Origin: an uncultured Paracoccaceae bacterium
GTDB taxonomy: Bacteria; Pseudomonadota; Alphaproteobacteria; Rhodobacterales; Rhodobacteraceae
DNA: 64,000 nt
Direction: 5' to 3'
Assembly: GCA_947488605.1 (NCBI GenBank)
Contig: CANKZJ010000004.1
Span: 248,001-312,000 of the forward strand
Positions 54,230 to 63,774 of this stretch are shown in pieces. Numbering within the stretch: position 1 is the first letter of the stretch; every line of letters starts with the position of its first letter. A program made the position numbers and the translations under genes. The notes under the pieces are model-generated. The model did no database searches. It saw nothing but the letters and a program-made list of their open reading frames with translations, and had not been told where the DNA came from.

Positions 54230-55162
54230 ATGAGCGATATCAGCGCATCAGACAGCACCTACGAGGCCAGCATGGGCGACTATTTTGCCTTGCTCAAACC
54301 GCGTGTGATGTCGCTTGTTGTTTTCACAGCACTCGTCGGCCTGTTGGTCTCTCCGGTTCCGGTGCATCCTTTTATCGGTTTCGTCGCAATCCTGTGCATT
54401 GCGGTTGGCGCGGGCGCATCTGGCGCACTCAATATGTGGTGGGACGCCGACATTGACGCCCGGATGAAGCGGACGGCCGGACGACCGATCCCGTCAGGGC
54501 GGGTTGAACCGGGCGAAGCACTGGGTATTGGTCTCGCACTCGCTGGCTTTTCGATTGTGTTGCTGGCCTTGGCTACGAATTTTCTCGCCGCATTCCTGCT
54601 TGCATTTACAATCTTCTTTTACGCCGTGATCTACTCCATGTGGCTCAAGCGCGCGACGCCTCAAAACATCGTCATAGGCGGGGCTGCGGGTGCGTTTCCA
54701 CCAATGATCGGTTGGGCTGTCGCGACCGGAAGCGTCAGCATTGAAAGCGTGCTGATGTTTGCACTGATCTTTATGTGGACGCCGCCACACTTCTGGGCAT
54801 TGGCGCTTTTTGTAAAGTCTGACTACGGCAATGCCGGTGTACCGATGTTGACTGAAACGCATGGCCGCGACGCGACCCGCAAACACGTGATCATCTACAC
54901 TTTGCTGTTGGTCCCAGTCGCGCTTGGGCTTGGTTTCACATCTATTGGTGGGCCATTCTACCTCGCGGTTGCGATTTTCATGAACGCTTGGTTCCTCAAA
55001 GGGGCGTTTGATATCTGGCGTCGTGATGATGCGGCCTGCGAGGCGGACAAACACCGGGTCGAGATCAAAGTTTTCAAAGTTTCGCTCTATTACCTCTTTG
55101 CACATTTCGGCGCACTTTTGGTCGAAGCGGCGTTGCGGCTTTATGGCGTAGGGGGCTGGTAA
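54230..55162 (+). CDS. ctaB: protoheme IX farnesyltransferase (heme O synthase) CtaB
   Basis: CtaB attaches a farnesyl group to heme B to give heme O, the precursor of heme A. The 310-residue UbiA-family membrane protein has about nine helices. The prenyl-diphosphate site is NMWWDADIDARMKRTAGRP, and the second motif is YNAG-like KSDYGNAGVPML. AAGG stands 6 nt before the ATG. The next small gene overlaps its stop by one base (TAATG). Position in the cox operon fits. Confidence 0.95.
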   Translation: MSDISASDSTYEASMGDYFALLKPRVMSLVVFTALVGLLVSPVPVHPFIGFVAILCIAVGAGASGALNMWWDADIDARMKRTAGRPIPSGRVEPGEALGIGLALAGFSIVLLALATNFLAAFLLAFTIFFYAVIYSMWLKRATPQNIVIGGAAGAFPPMIGWAVATGSVSIESVLMFALIFMWTPPHFWALALFVKSDYGNAGVPMLTETHGRDATRKHVIIYTLLLVPVALGLGFTSIGGPFYLAVAIFMNAWFLKGAFDIWRRDDAACEADKHRVEIKVFKVSLYYLFAHFGALLVEAALRLYGVGGW

Positions 55163-55365
55163 TGGCGATGCGTGTCGAACACGAACTGCACGAGCGTCGC
55201 AAGGGCCGCAACTATGGGCTCGGACTTATCCTTGCAGGCTTCATCGCGATCATTTTTGGTTTGACCGTTGTCAAAGTCTTGCAGCTGGGTGACGCTGCCC
55301 AATTCGAAAAATTCGATCATGTGGCCCGCCCACAGTTGATCCCACAAGAGGGGGCAGGCGAATGA
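55162..55365 (+). CDS. small membrane protein of the cox operon
   Basis: The 67-residue product has a basic N-terminus (HELHERRKGRNYG), a single transmembrane helix (LGLILAGFIAIIFGLTVVKV) and a short C-terminal tail. It stands between ctaB and ctaG, where roseobacters and Paracoccus have a similar small ORF, sometimes called CoxF. A role in oxidase assembly is inferred from position. It overlaps ctaB by one base and ctaG by four (ATGA), so it is firmly embedded in the operon. Confidence 0.8.
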   Translation: MAMRVEHELHERRKGRNYGLGLILAGFIAIIFGLTVVKVLQLGDAAQFEKFDHVARPQLIPQEGAGE

Positions 55366-55976
55366 CACTTTTCCCAAACCTCCAAGGCCCTAAACGGACC
55401 GTCGTTCAGACAGTTTCTGTGGTGTTCCTGATGGGAGGCCTCGCTTGGGCTTCGGTGCCATTCTACGATTGGTTCTGCCGCGTGACCGGATTTGGTGGTG
55501 CGACGAATGTTGCGGAATCCGGCAGCGATGTGATCTTGGATCAAACCATCAAGGTGCGTTTTGATGCGTCGCTTGAGCGTGACATGCCGTGGACATTCAA
55601 ACCTGAAGTCCGCGAAATGGAAATCCGCATCGGTGAGACCGGGCTGGCCTTCTACGAGGCGCACAACCCGCTGGATGTGCCAATTGCGGGGCAGGCGGCC
55701 TACAACGTCACACCTTACGAGGCCGGTGCATTCTTTGATAAGATCGAATGCTTCTGTTTCGTTGAACAGGTGCTGATGCCGGGCGAAACCGTCATGATGC
55801 CGGTGAGCTTCTTTGTGGACCCGGCCATCGTCGATGACCGCGAAGGCAAGTTTGTTCACACAATCACGCTCAGCTACACCTTCTACGAAATAGACCTTCC
55901 AGAAGACGCGGTGCAGGCCTCGCTTGCACCAGACACTTTGACACCGACGTCACAAGACGCCATACAAAATTACTAA
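55362..55976 (+). CDS. ctaG: cytochrome c oxidase copper assembly protein CtaG (Cox11)
   Basis: CtaG delivers copper to the CuB site of subunit I. The 204-residue product has an N-terminal helix (TVSVVFLMGGLAWASVPFYD), the FCRVTGFGG motif and the copper-binding CFCF in FDKIECFCFVEQVLMPGE. The beta-sandwich domain ends with TITLSYTFYEID. The start overlaps the upstream small gene as ATGA. coxC follows after 26 nt. Confidence 0.95.
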   Translation: MTLFPNLQGPKRTVVQTVSVVFLMGGLAWASVPFYDWFCRVTGFGGATNVAESGSDVILDQTIKVRFDASLERDMPWTFKPEVREMEIRIGETGLAFYEAHNPLDVPIAGQAAYNVTPYEAGAFFDKIECFCFVEQVLMPGETVMMPVSFFVDPAIVDDREGKFVHTITLSYTFYEIDLPEDAVQASLAPDTLTPTSQDAIQNY

Positions 55977-56002
55977 AGACCAGCCGATAGGGAACGCACC
56001 AC

Positions 56003-56806
56003 ATGGCGCACGCTAAGAACCACGATTTTCACATTCTGCCACCATCGATCTGGCCGCTCTTGGGTGGGCTGGGCGCATTTACGATGCTGTTTGGCGCAGT
56101 GCTTTGGATGCACGACTCTGGACCTTATATGTTCCTGATTGGCCTTGCTGCCGTGCTCTATGTCATGTTCGCATGGTGGGCCGAAGTTGTTACCGAAAGT
56201 AATGTTGGTGATCACACGCCCGTTGTGCGGATTGGCCTGCGCTATGGTTTCATCATGTTCATCATGTCCGAGGTCATGTTTTTCGCGGCGTGGTTCTGGT
56301 CCTTCTTCAAACACACCATCTACCCAATGAACGAATATGTCGGTACGACCTATGTCGCGCCAGAGTTCTATCAGGTTGACGCCTTCCACCTGCCGCTGAT
56401 CAACACGCTTGTGTTGCTGTGTTCTGGTATGGCCGTGACATGGGCGCACCACGCACTGGTGCACGAAAATAACCGCAAGGACCTTGAGCATGGCCTTTTG
56501 CTGGCCGTTGTCCTTGGTATCCTCTTCACGGGCTTGCAAGCCTATGAATACTGGTATCTGCTTGTGCAGCAGGACTGGACGTTTGGCGGCGACAAGTTCT
56601 TTTCCAACTTCTTTATGGCTACTGGCTTCCACGGTTTTCACGTGGTGATCGGTACGATATTCCTCTTTGTCTGCTATATGAGGGCGCGCGCTGGGCACTT
56701 CACTCCGGAACGGCACGTGGGCTTCGAGGCTGCAGCTTGGTACTGGCACTTTGTTGATGTGGTTTGGCTGTTTTTGTTCTTTGCCGTCTACATCTGGGGC
56801 ATCTAA
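56003..56806 (+). CDS. coxC: cytochrome c oxidase subunit III
   Basis: Subunit III is the seven-helix protein of the aa3 oxidase. The 267-residue product begins [20 protein letters not shown] and has the conserved [15 protein letters not shown] motif, [16 protein letters not shown] and [20 protein letters not shown]. Length and motifs are normal. It is followed after 43 nt by a strong hairpin terminator and then SURF1. Subunit I (coxA) is not in the window. Confidence 0.97.
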   Translation: MAHAKNHDFHILPPSIWPLLGGLGAFTMLFGAVLWMHDSGPYMFLIGLAAVLYVMFAWWAEVVTESNVGDHTPVVRIGLRYGFIMFIMSEVMFFAAWFWSFFKHTIYPMNEYVGTTYVAPEFYQVDAFHLPLINTLVLLCSGMAVTWAHHALVHENNRKDLEHGLLLAVVLGILFTGLQAYEYWYLLVQQDWTFGGDKFFSNFFMATGFHGFHVVIGTIFLFVCYMRARAGHFTPERHVGFEAAAWYWHFVDVVWLFLFFAVYIWGI

Positions 56807-56849
56807 ACACTCATCACGTGAGGTGGATCAACAGCCACCACCTAAACAA

Positions 56850-56877
56850 ACGCGCGAGGGCAATCTCGCGCGTTTTT
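56850..56877 (+). terminator. intrinsic terminator between coxC and SURF1
   Basis: ACGCGCGAG (56850-56858) pairs with CTCGCGCGT (56865-56873), loop GGCAAT, followed by TTTT. It stands 17 nt upstream of the SURF1 ATG and probably lowers expression of SURF1 and thrC from the cox promoter. Confidence 0.85.
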
Positions 56878-56894
56878 ACCATCAAAGGCGCAAA

Positions 56895-57572
56895 ATGCTG
56901 CGTAAGATACTCTTTCCATTGATCCTCGGTTTGGCCGGATGCGGTGTGCTGATCAGCTTGGGCACCTGGCAGGTCGAACGGCTTGCGTGGAAGCAAGCGA
57001 TCCTTTCAGAGATCGACAGCCGCTTGCAAGCTGATCCCGTTCCACTGTCGCTCGATGTTACCGAGGAAACCCATGAATACACCCGCGTCACACTAACAGG
57101 CACGCCAACTGGCGACGAATTCCACGTGCTTGTGTCGGGCACGGAGGCGGGTACGGGCTACCGGGTCATCTCAAAGATGGACACCAGCTTAGGCGCAATC
57201 CTTGTTGATCAAGGTCTGCTTGCGCTCGACAACAAAGATGCAGCGCCCTTGATCACACCGATGGAGATCACAGGCACACTGCTTTGGCCCGATGACCAAA
57301 ACGCCAACACACCAAGACCGGACTTGGCCGCGAACATCTGGTTCGCCCGCAATATTGCGACCATGTCAGCTGCGTTGGAAACCGAAAGCTTAATGGTTGT
57401 CATCACAGCGGCCACACCAGCGGACCCGCGCCTGACGCCGTTGCCAGTCAATACCGCGACCATCAAGAATGACCATTTCGAATATGCTGTCACATGGTTC
57501 TTGCTGGCGTTCGTCTGGGCGATTATGAGCCTGTACCTGATACTCCGCACCTTGCGCCCAAAGGACGCCTGA
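56895..57572 (+). CDS. SURF1-family oxidase assembly protein
   Basis: SURF1 (Shy1) helps insert heme A into oxidase subunit I. From the ATG at 56895 the 225-residue product has an N-terminal helix (LFPLILGLAGCGVLISLGTW), the family signature GTWQVERLAWKQAILSEI and a periplasmic domain. A C-terminal helix (HFEYAVTWFLLAFVWAIMSL) with the conserved NxHxEYAxTW motif follows. A longer frame overlapping coxC is rejected. thrC starts 5 nt after its stop. Confidence 0.93.
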   Translation: MLRKILFPLILGLAGCGVLISLGTWQVERLAWKQAILSEIDSRLQADPVPLSLDVTEETHEYTRVTLTGTPTGDEFHVLVSGTEAGTGYRVISKMDTSLGAILVDQGLLALDNKDAAPLITPMEITGTLLWPDDQNANTPRPDLAANIWFARNIATMSAALETESLMVVITAATPADPRLTPLPVNTATIKNDHFEYAVTWFLLAFVWAIMSLYLILRTLRPKDA

Positions 57573-57577
57573 AACTG

Positions 57578-58963
57578 ATGCGCTATATCTCGACCCGTGG
57601 CACAGCGCCCACGTTGAGTTTTGAAGAAGCGATGCTGACTGGGCTTGCCCGCGATGGCGGCCTTTATGTGCCCGAAGACGTGCCGACGCTGACCCATGCG
57701 CAGATCGCCGCAATGGCAGGTAAATCCTACGAGGACGTCGCCTATGACGTGATGCGCCCATTCATCGGGGACACCTTCACCGATGATGAATTTCGCGGCC
57801 TGATCAAACAAGCCTACGCAGGCTTCGGCCACGCCGCGCGCGCGCCTTTGGTACAACTCGATAGCAACCACTACCTGTTAGAGCTGTTCCACGGCCCGAC
57901 ATTGGCGTTCAAAGATTTCGCCATGCAATTGATCGGGCAAATGTTCCAAGCCGCCCTTACCCGGTCCGGTGACCGCGTGACAATCGTAGGGGCTACATCA
58001 GGCGACACAGGTTCTGCTGCGATCGAAGCATTTCGTGGGCTTAAAGCCGTTGACGTCTTCATCATGTACCCGCATGGCCGCGTGTCCGAAGTGCAGCGCC
58101 GCCAGATGACGACACCGACTGAAAGCAACGTGCATGCGCTTGCAGTTGATGGCGACTTTGACGATTGCCAAGCCGCAGTGAAAGACATGTTCAACGACTT
58201 CGCCTTTCGCGAAGACGTGAAACTCGCGGGCGTCAACTCGATCAATTGGGGCCGCGTCTTGGCGCAGGTTGTTTACTACTTCACTGCCGCAGTCTCGCTG
58301 GGCGCACCGCACCGAGAGGTCAGTTTTACCGTGCCAACGGGCAACTTCGGCGACATCTTCGCAGGCTACATCGCCAAAAAGATGGGCCTGCCGATTGCCG
58401 ATCTTGTTGTCGCAACCAACCGCAACGACATCTTGCACCGCACGCTGGAGACGGGAGCTTACACCAAAGAAGGGGTCGAGCCCACAATCAGCCCGTCAAT
58501 GGATATCCAAGTCAGCTCAAACTTCGAGCGGGCACTCTTCTATGCTTATGATCGGGATGGGGCAGCAGTCGCAGGGCAAATGGAAGATTTGAAAAAAGGC
58601 GGTTTCCAGATCAGCCAAGGCGCGTATCAGATGCTCAAAGACACATTCAAATCTGGCCGCGCATCCGAAGACGAAACCCACACCGCCATCAAAACCTACC
58701 TTGCGCAGCACGGCGAACTGCTTTGCCCGCATACGGCCGTTGGCGTTCATGTGGCAGAACAGCATCTTGGCACCACGCCGATGATCACACTCGCCACTGC
58801 ACACCCCGCAAAATTCCCAGACGCCGTGAAAGCGGCCTCAGGTGTCGCCGCACCTCTTCCCCCGCGCATGGCTGACCTGTATGACCGACCCGAGCGCGTG
58901 ACGCGTGTAAAGAACGACTTGGCCGCACTTCAAGCCGTGATCAAAGAACGGATCCAGAATTGA
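57578..58963 (+). CDS. thrC: threonine synthase
   Basis: ThrC converts O-phosphohomoserine to threonine with PLP. From the ATG at 57578 the 461-residue product begins MRYISTRGTAPTLSFEEAML. It has the PLP lysine in LFHGPTLAFKDFAMQLIGQ, GATSGDTGSAAIEAFRGL, and the VPTGNFGDIFAGYIAKKMG phosphate-binding loop. It is the long bacterial form. It follows SURF1 by 5 nt, and the stop overlaps the TTG start of the peptidase gene, so amino-acid biosynthesis is coupled to this operon by position. Confidence 0.95.
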   Translation: MRYISTRGTAPTLSFEEAMLTGLARDGGLYVPEDVPTLTHAQIAAMAGKSYEDVAYDVMRPFIGDTFTDDEFRGLIKQAYAGFGHAARAPLVQLDSNHYLLELFHGPTLAFKDFAMQLIGQMFQAALTRSGDRVTIVGATSGDTGSAAIEAFRGLKAVDVFIMYPHGRVSEVQRRQMTTPTESNVHALAVDGDFDDCQAAVKDMFNDFAFREDVKLAGVNSINWGRVLAQVVYYFTAAVSLGAPHREVSFTVPTGNFGDIFAGYIAKKMGLPIADLVVATNRNDILHRTLETGAYTKEGVEPTISPSMDIQVSSNFERALFYAYDRDGAAVAGQMEDLKKGGFQISQGAYQMLKDTFKSGRASEDETHTAIKTYLAQHGELLCPHTAVGVHVAEQHLGTTPMITLATAHPAKFPDAVKAASGVAAPLPPRMADLYDRPERVTRVKNDLAALQAVIKERIQN

Positions 58964-60228
58964 CCATCCAACTGCACACGCTGTCTAACGGCTTTCGTAT
59001 CGTTACCGAGGATATGCCGGGGCTGAAATCCACCAGCATCGGCATCTGGGTGCAAGCCGGCGGGCGTCACGAACGGATCGAACAGAACGGCATCGCGCAC
59101 TTCCTCGAGCATATGGCGTTCAAAGGCACCAAGACCCGCAGCGCACTCCAGATCGCTGAAAGCATCGAAGACGTGGGTGGCTATATCAACGCCTACACCA
59201 GTCGCGAGATGACCGCGTACTATGCGCGTGTCCTCGAAGATGACGTGGCCCTCGGCCTTGATGTGATTTCCGACATTCTGCTGAACCCCGTTTTCGATCC
59301 TGCCGAGATTGAGGTCGAGCGCGGTGTGATCCTGCAAGAGATTGGTCAGGCGTGCGACACCCCGGACGACATTATTTTCGACTGGCTGCAAGAGGTGGCT
59401 TATCCTGATCAAGCGCTGGGCCGCACGATCCTTGGCCCGACCGAGCGGGTAAGCAGCTTTAACCGAGATGACCTGCAAGGGTTTGTGGGCGAACACTACG
59501 GTCCTAATCAAATGATCCTGTCCGCAGCGGGGGCCATCGACCACGATGCAATCGTGGCCCAAGCCGAAGCACTCTTTGGCCATCTGCCAGCAGTCGCACG
59601 TGCACCGGAATTGATGCAACCAGCCGCCTTTGGTGGCGGCGAGCGGCGCGAGAATAAGGATCTCGAACAGGTCCATTTCGCACTTGCCCTCGAAGGCCCA
59701 ACCTACCTTGATCCTGCGATTTACACCGCGCAAATCTACGCAAACGCGATGGGTGGCGGCATGTCCTCGCGCCTGTTTCAAGAGGTTCGCGAAAAGCGCG
59801 GCCTTTGCTATACGATCTTCGCGCAAGCCGGGGCCTATGAGGACACTGGCCTGACCACCATTTACGCGGGCACCAGTGCGGAACAAATCGGCGAACTGGC
59901 AAATATCACGATTGACGAGATGAAACGCGCTGCTGACGACATGAGCGCGGCGGAAGTTGCCCGCGCACGATCACAGATGAAAGCGGGCCTGTTGATGGGG
60001 CTGGAAAGCCCCTCTAACCGCGCCGAACGCCTCGCGCGGCTTTTGTCAATCTGGGGACGCATCCCCAGCATTGATGAAACGATTGAACGGATTGACGACG
60101 TAACGACGGGCGACGTGAAAGCATTCGCCGGGCAAATGGCAGGGCAGGCGGGTACAGCACTTGCACTTTACGGCCCTGCGGAAGCAGCACCAACGCTGGA
60201 TGCGATGAAAGCGCGCTTGGCGGCCTAA
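58960..60228 (+). CDS. M16-family zinc peptidase (mitochondrial processing peptidase-like)
   Basis: The 422-residue product has the N-terminal LHTLSNGFRIVTEDMPGLKS, the inverted zinc motif in GIAHFLEHMAFKGT (HxxEH), and the distal Glu in VERGVILQEIGQ. It also carries the C-terminal EKRGLCYTIFAQAGAYEDTG pattern of pitrilysin-family enzymes. Alphaproteobacterial members are relatives of the mitochondrial matrix processing peptidase; the physiological substrate is unknown. The start is a TTG overlapping the thrC stop (TTGA). It is next to thrC, as in many roseobacters. Confidence 0.92.
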   Translation: MTIQLHTLSNGFRIVTEDMPGLKSTSIGIWVQAGGRHERIEQNGIAHFLEHMAFKGTKTRSALQIAESIEDVGGYINAYTSREMTAYYARVLEDDVALGLDVISDILLNPVFDPAEIEVERGVILQEIGQACDTPDDIIFDWLQEVAYPDQALGRTILGPTERVSSFNRDDLQGFVGEHYGPNQMILSAAGAIDHDAIVAQAEALFGHLPAVARAPELMQPAAFGGGERRENKDLEQVHFALALEGPTYLDPAIYTAQIYANAMGGGMSSRLFQEVREKRGLCYTIFAQAGAYEDTGLTTIYAGTSAEQIGELANITIDEMKRAADDMSAAEVARARSQMKAGLLMGLESPSNRAERLARLLSIWGRIPSIDETIERIDDVTTGDVKAFAGQMAGQAGTALALYGPAEAAPTLDAMKARLAA

Positions 60229-60812
60229 TGCTTGGGGCCAAGAAAAAGGTCCGGATCGAGACTGAACGGCTGACATTGCGCCCGCCGATCCATAGCGATT
60301 TTCGCGCTTGGGCAGCGCTGCGGCGCGACAGCGAAGACTTCCTCAAACCGTGGGAGCCGACTTGGGCATCAGACCATTTATCGCGCAAGGCGTTTACGAA
60401 CCGCGTTTATTGGGCACAGCGCTCAATCACCAACGGCACGGCCATGCCGCTGTTTCTGGTGCGGCGATCTGACAATGGCCTTTTGGGCGCAATCACGCTG
60501 GACCACATCAAGCGCGGGCCTTCACAGTCCGGGATTACCGGATACTGGATCGGAGAGCCCTTCGCGCGGCAAGGCTTTATGCGTGAGGCGATCCAAGCCG
60601 TGGTGCACCACGCCTTCACGGTGCTGGATCTTAGTCGGATCGAGGCTGGATGCCTGCCAGAAAACAACGCATCTCGGCGGTTACTTGAACAATGCGGTTA
60701 CAAATACGAGGGCGTCGCCCAAAGTTACCTGCAAATCAACGGGCGCTGGCGCAATCATGTGCTCTACGCCAACTTGCGCAACGACCGACGCGGCAAAACC
60801 GACGCTGGGTAA
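60228..60812 (+). CDS. RimJ/RimL-type GNAT acetyltransferase
   Basis: The 194-residue product has ETERLTLRPPIHSDFRAWAA, RDSEDFLKPWEPTW, the acetyl-CoA loop region GYWIGEPFARQGFMREAIQA, and LSRIEAGCLPENNASRRLLE. These are the RimJ features of N-terminal ribosomal-protein acetyltransferases (S5) and related enzymes. The start overlaps the peptidase stop (TAATG). The exact substrate is not known. Confidence 0.9.
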   Translation: MLGAKKKVRIETERLTLRPPIHSDFRAWAALRRDSEDFLKPWEPTWASDHLSRKAFTNRVYWAQRSITNGTAMPLFLVRRSDNGLLGAITLDHIKRGPSQSGITGYWIGEPFARQGFMREAIQAVVHHAFTVLDLSRIEAGCLPENNASRRLLEQCGYKYEGVAQSYLQINGRWRNHVLYANLRNDRRGKTDAG

Positions 60813-60854
60813 AGGTGAAGTTGGCGGGCAGAGCTGCCCTTGAGTGCCGCTCCA

Positions 60855-61646
60855 TCAGTGTCCGTTTTCGTTGTGTGGCTTTGTCGTCGAGGCTGCCTCG
60901 AGTTCGGCACTCAAACTGGCAGCTATATCGAAAAACTGTCGTCGTACGGTCTCGGCGTAGGGGTTGGCCTTCTCAATCGCTTCAAATACCTCCGGCGCAT
61001 CGTACTGAACCATGGAAATCGCCTCAGATAACAAGTCAAAACTCTTTGTTGTCATGCGCGTTGGCAACGGCCCCATTTTCAGTAGTACTTTAGCGATGAG
61101 GTGCGTGAGCCCTTGGACAACCGCAGCTTCCTTGTCATGATCCTCTGGTGTTGTCAGAATGACGGTCAGACCAAGAGACTTGCGTAGGAACGCAGCCACC
61201 TGCGCATGCCGTTTCCCCCGAACGGGGCAGACCGCAACTTTCAGACCCTCAATTCCCCGTCCGGCACTTTGAGGGCCAAACAACGGGTGAGTTGCCACGA
61301 TGCCTACATTGTTCGGTAGCAGTCGCCGCATGATTTCCGTGGGATTTACTTTGACTGAGCCGACATCGACGATCAGCGCGCCAGGATTGCATGCGACAGC
61401 GATTTCGCTGACAACCTGCTCAAAGGAGGACACAGGTGCCGCAATAAGGATCACATCTGCCTGCGATACCGAGTGAAACGATGAGAGTGTCACCCCGAGT
61501 TGCTGTGCGACCTTAGCGAGGCCGGGCGATGGATCATACGCTGATATTTCGAAGTGCTCACCGAGATGAAGGGCTGCAAGTTGCCCGAACGCACCGAACC
61601 CTATGATGCCTAGTGAGTTGGTCTGACTTCTGCTGTTGTTGTTCAT
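60855..61646 (-). CDS. prephenate/arogenate dehydrogenase-like protein
   Basis: The 263-residue product has the Rossmann motif LGIIGFGAFGQLAALHLGE, the catalytic region VDVGSVKVNPTEIMRRLLP, THPLFGPQSAGRGIEGLKV and the helix DHDKEAAVVQGLTHLIAKVL, as in TyrA-type dehydrogenases of tyrosine synthesis. No ACT domain is present. The ATG at 61646 has AAGG 8 nt upstream; a GTG eight codons earlier is weaker. No other aromatic-pathway gene lies nearby. It is convergent with the GNAT gene. Confidence 0.85.
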   Translation of the reverse strand: MNNNSRSQTNSLGIIGFGAFGQLAALHLGEHFEISAYDPSPGLAKVAQQLGVTLSSFHSVSQADVILIAAPVSSFEQVVSEIAVACNPGALIVDVGSVKVNPTEIMRRLLPNNVGIVATHPLFGPQSAGRGIEGLKVAVCPVRGKRHAQVAAFLRKSLGLTVILTTPEDHDKEAAVVQGLTHLIAKVLLKMGPLPTRMTTKSFDLLSEAISMVQYDAPEVFEAIEKANPYAETVRRQFFDIAASLSAELEAASTTKPHNENGH

Positions 61647-61889
61647 TTTACCGACCTTTAAATTTGCCACCCGGCATAAGGTCGTCTGTAGATTGACCGC
61701 TGTCAGGGCAGCGGAAAACCAATGATGAGTAATCCGCAGCTATCTAAGCCGAGGATAATAGTCCTGAGATGTGACGCGCGCTTTCATCATGTCACAGGCC
61801 ATAAAGCACGCAAGAGAGTAGAGTCAACGACCGCTGAATAGCGGCCATTGGCTGCGGCGCCGAAATCTAGAGTCTCGGGCGCGTTGCCG

Positions 61890-62888
61890 TCATTGTCCGT
61901 CAATGGCTTTCATCCGTCCTAATACGTCCAAGCCCTGCAAATGCAGGAAATGCAGGATGTCGATGAATATCCAATTCTCGGCCAGTTTATCACCGTCGCG
62001 TCGATACATATCGACCACACGCATCTCTGTCCGACCACCTGTCGGCATACCCAGATAGCCGCCAGCATTTGTCACACTTAGGTTTGCCCAGCCAAAGAAC
62101 CCGCCAAAGTTTCCTTCGGCCAAGCGACAGACGTGACCGTTGTAAACGCGATCCTTGATCTGGGTGCGGAAAGGCCGCTGATGCTGCTCCACATAGCGAT
62201 CAATTGTATATGTCGCGCCAATGCCATCCGGACCCCACCACAGCATGTCATCATGCCAGCACCGGGCCAGTTCTTCTTGCGGGGTCGCATATTTTTGATG
62301 GGCGTTGATGTCACCGATCATCGCATTGATGTTAGCCAGCGTTTTGTCGCTCTCGGCCGGATCAGCATCGTCAAACAGCAATCCATCATGGGTCGCGGGT
62401 CCCGGCTGGACCAAATGCATGCCGGTTTGTGGGGGTAGGGGGTATTGGCCCGCCTGGTTCATCAGGTGGATCAGATCGCAGAACATCGCCGTTTCAACGA
62501 TCTTACCGTCCACGACTTTGTTGAATTCGGCATAGCGCAGCATTGCGATGCGGCGGTTGGGTTTGATGCCAAGGAATGGCGCATCGAAAAGCCCCAGCAG
62601 ATGACCCATAGAGATGACCCAGACCGACTGAAAATCATCAATCTCATTGCGACCTGCGATAAAGATGTCTTGCCTGCGCTGCACCTTCGTCATGGATGTC
62701 AGGAGCGGTGCCCAAAAGCTTTCCGCTACAGCAGCGGCCCCGCGCTGTTCATAAAACGGATGCATGCCGCGCCAATGCCAATCGGGGCTTGTGCGTTCGG
62801 CCAGAACACTTGCCACCGTCGCAGGAGTGGCTTTGGCCAATGCATCATAATGGGCGCGCACCAGCGCTTTTTCAGATTGAAAACTCAA
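61890..62888 (-). CDS. tandem SnoaL-like (NTF2-fold) protein
   Basis: The 332-residue product seems to contain two NTF2/SnoaL-type domains: one at about residues 1-150 (ALVRAHYDALAKATPATVAS, then WRGMHPFYEQRGAAAVAESF) and one at about 185-325 (NINAMIGDINAHQKYATPQE, then RVVDMYRRDGDKLAENWIFI). SnoaL-like proteins are cyclases, isomerases or binding proteins acting on small ring compounds. The gene starts 3 nt after the stop of the ABC permease gene and is part of that operon. The specific function is unknown. Its 3' flank to 61647 is a 243-nt gap with only a small CCGCT/AGCGG hairpin. Confidence 0.8.
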   Translation of the reverse strand: MSFQSEKALVRAHYDALAKATPATVASVLAERTSPDWHWRGMHPFYEQRGAAAVAESFWAPLLTSMTKVQRRQDIFIAGRNEIDDFQSVWVISMGHLLGLFDAPFLGIKPNRRIAMLRYAEFNKVVDGKIVETAMFCDLIHLMNQAGQYPLPPQTGMHLVQPGPATHDGLLFDDADPAESDKTLANINAMIGDINAHQKYATPQEELARCWHDDMLWWGPDGIGATYTIDRYVEQHQRPFRTQIKDRVYNGHVCRLAEGNFGGFFGWANLSVTNAGGYLGMPTGGRTEMRVVDMYRRDGDKLAENWIFIDILHFLHLQGLDVLGRMKAIDGQ

Positions 62889-62891
62889 GTA

Positions 62892-63770
62892 TTAGCCTTT
62901 CACAGCACCAGCGGTCAGACCGGATACGATCTGTTTTTGGAAGAAAATAATCATCACGAAAAGCGGCGCTGTGACAGAGACAACAGCCGCAACTGCAAAC
63001 ATCACGTTACCCTTAGTTTGGGTGGTTCCAAGGAAGCTGACAAGTTTTGGTACCATCGTTTGATTTTCCTTGCTCAGTAGCAGCGTGGTTACCGCAAAGT
63101 CGTTGTAGGCCAGCAGAAAGCTAAACAGCCCCGTCGTAATCACACCCGGCCACATGACGGGAATAATGACATGCCGGAAGGCCTGAAAGCGGGTACAGCC
63201 GTCAACCATGGCGCTTTCGTCCAGATCCTTGGGGATGTTCTTGAAGAAAGCGTGCAGCATCCACAGCGTGAAGGGTTGGTTGATAGCAACCAGCACGATG
63301 ATCGTGGTGCTGAGATGCCCCCAAAGGTTCCATTCAAAGAATGGCAGCAAGTAGCCAGAGACTAGCGTGATTGGCGGCATTGCACGGAACATCAGCGCGA
63401 ACAGCAAGAACCAAAACGCATAGCGGTAAGTGGATCGCGACAGCGCGTAGCCGCCAAGCGTGCCGCAGGTCAGCGAAATTGTCACGACACAGACACACAC
63501 GATTAAGGTGTTCAGGGCCGCTCGCCAGAACTCTTCTTGGATCCATGCACCATAGTACCCGTCACCGGTAAAGCTCCCGCCGGTTTCAATGGTGGTCAGC
63601 GTGCCAAAGATGGAATTTGCCCAGTCGGCCTTGGAAAAGAAATCGCCTTCAACTTTGAACGATCCCCAAAGGGTCCAAATGAACGGAAAAGCTGCCATGA
63701 TCAGCCAGATCGCCAAGAAACTATAGGCGACGACTTGGGCGGGGGGTGAAAGGCGCGTGGCTTTTGACAT
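62892..63770 (-). CDS. carbohydrate ABC transporter permease (MalG type)
   Basis: The 292-residue inner-membrane protein has six helices. The signature EAA-like loop is DGCTRFQAFRHVIIPVMWPGVITTG, typical of the MalG/UgpE group that moves sugars or glycerol-phosphate. The ATG at 63770 has GAGG 7 nt upstream; an extension of 24 codons upstream overlaps the partner permease gene. It begins 4 nt after the stop of the partner permease. The periplasmic binding protein and ATPase genes are outside the window. Confidence 0.88.
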   Translation of the reverse strand: MSKATRLSPPAQVVAYSFLAIWLIMAAFPFIWTLWGSFKVEGDFFSKADWANSIFGTLTTIETGGSFTGDGYYGAWIQEEFWRAALNTLIVCVCVVTISLTCGTLGGYALSRSTYRYAFWFLLFALMFRAMPPITLVSGYLLPFFEWNLWGHLSTTIIVLVAINQPFTLWMLHAFFKNIPKDLDESAMVDGCTRFQAFRHVIIPVMWPGVITTGLFSFLLAYNDFAVTTLLLSKENQTMVPKLVSFLGTTQTKGNVMFAVAAVVSVTAPLFVMIIFFQKQIVSGLTAGAVKG

Positions 63771-63774
63771 GTGA

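Noticed and set aside
55973-56749. 258-codon minus-strand frame in coxC
   Set aside because: Antisense to a conserved membrane subunit and rich in Arg/His; no coding evidence.
58930-59886. 318-codon minus-strand frame in the M16 peptidase gene
   Set aside because: Antisense shadow without motifs; the peptidase HFLEH motif is on the plus strand.
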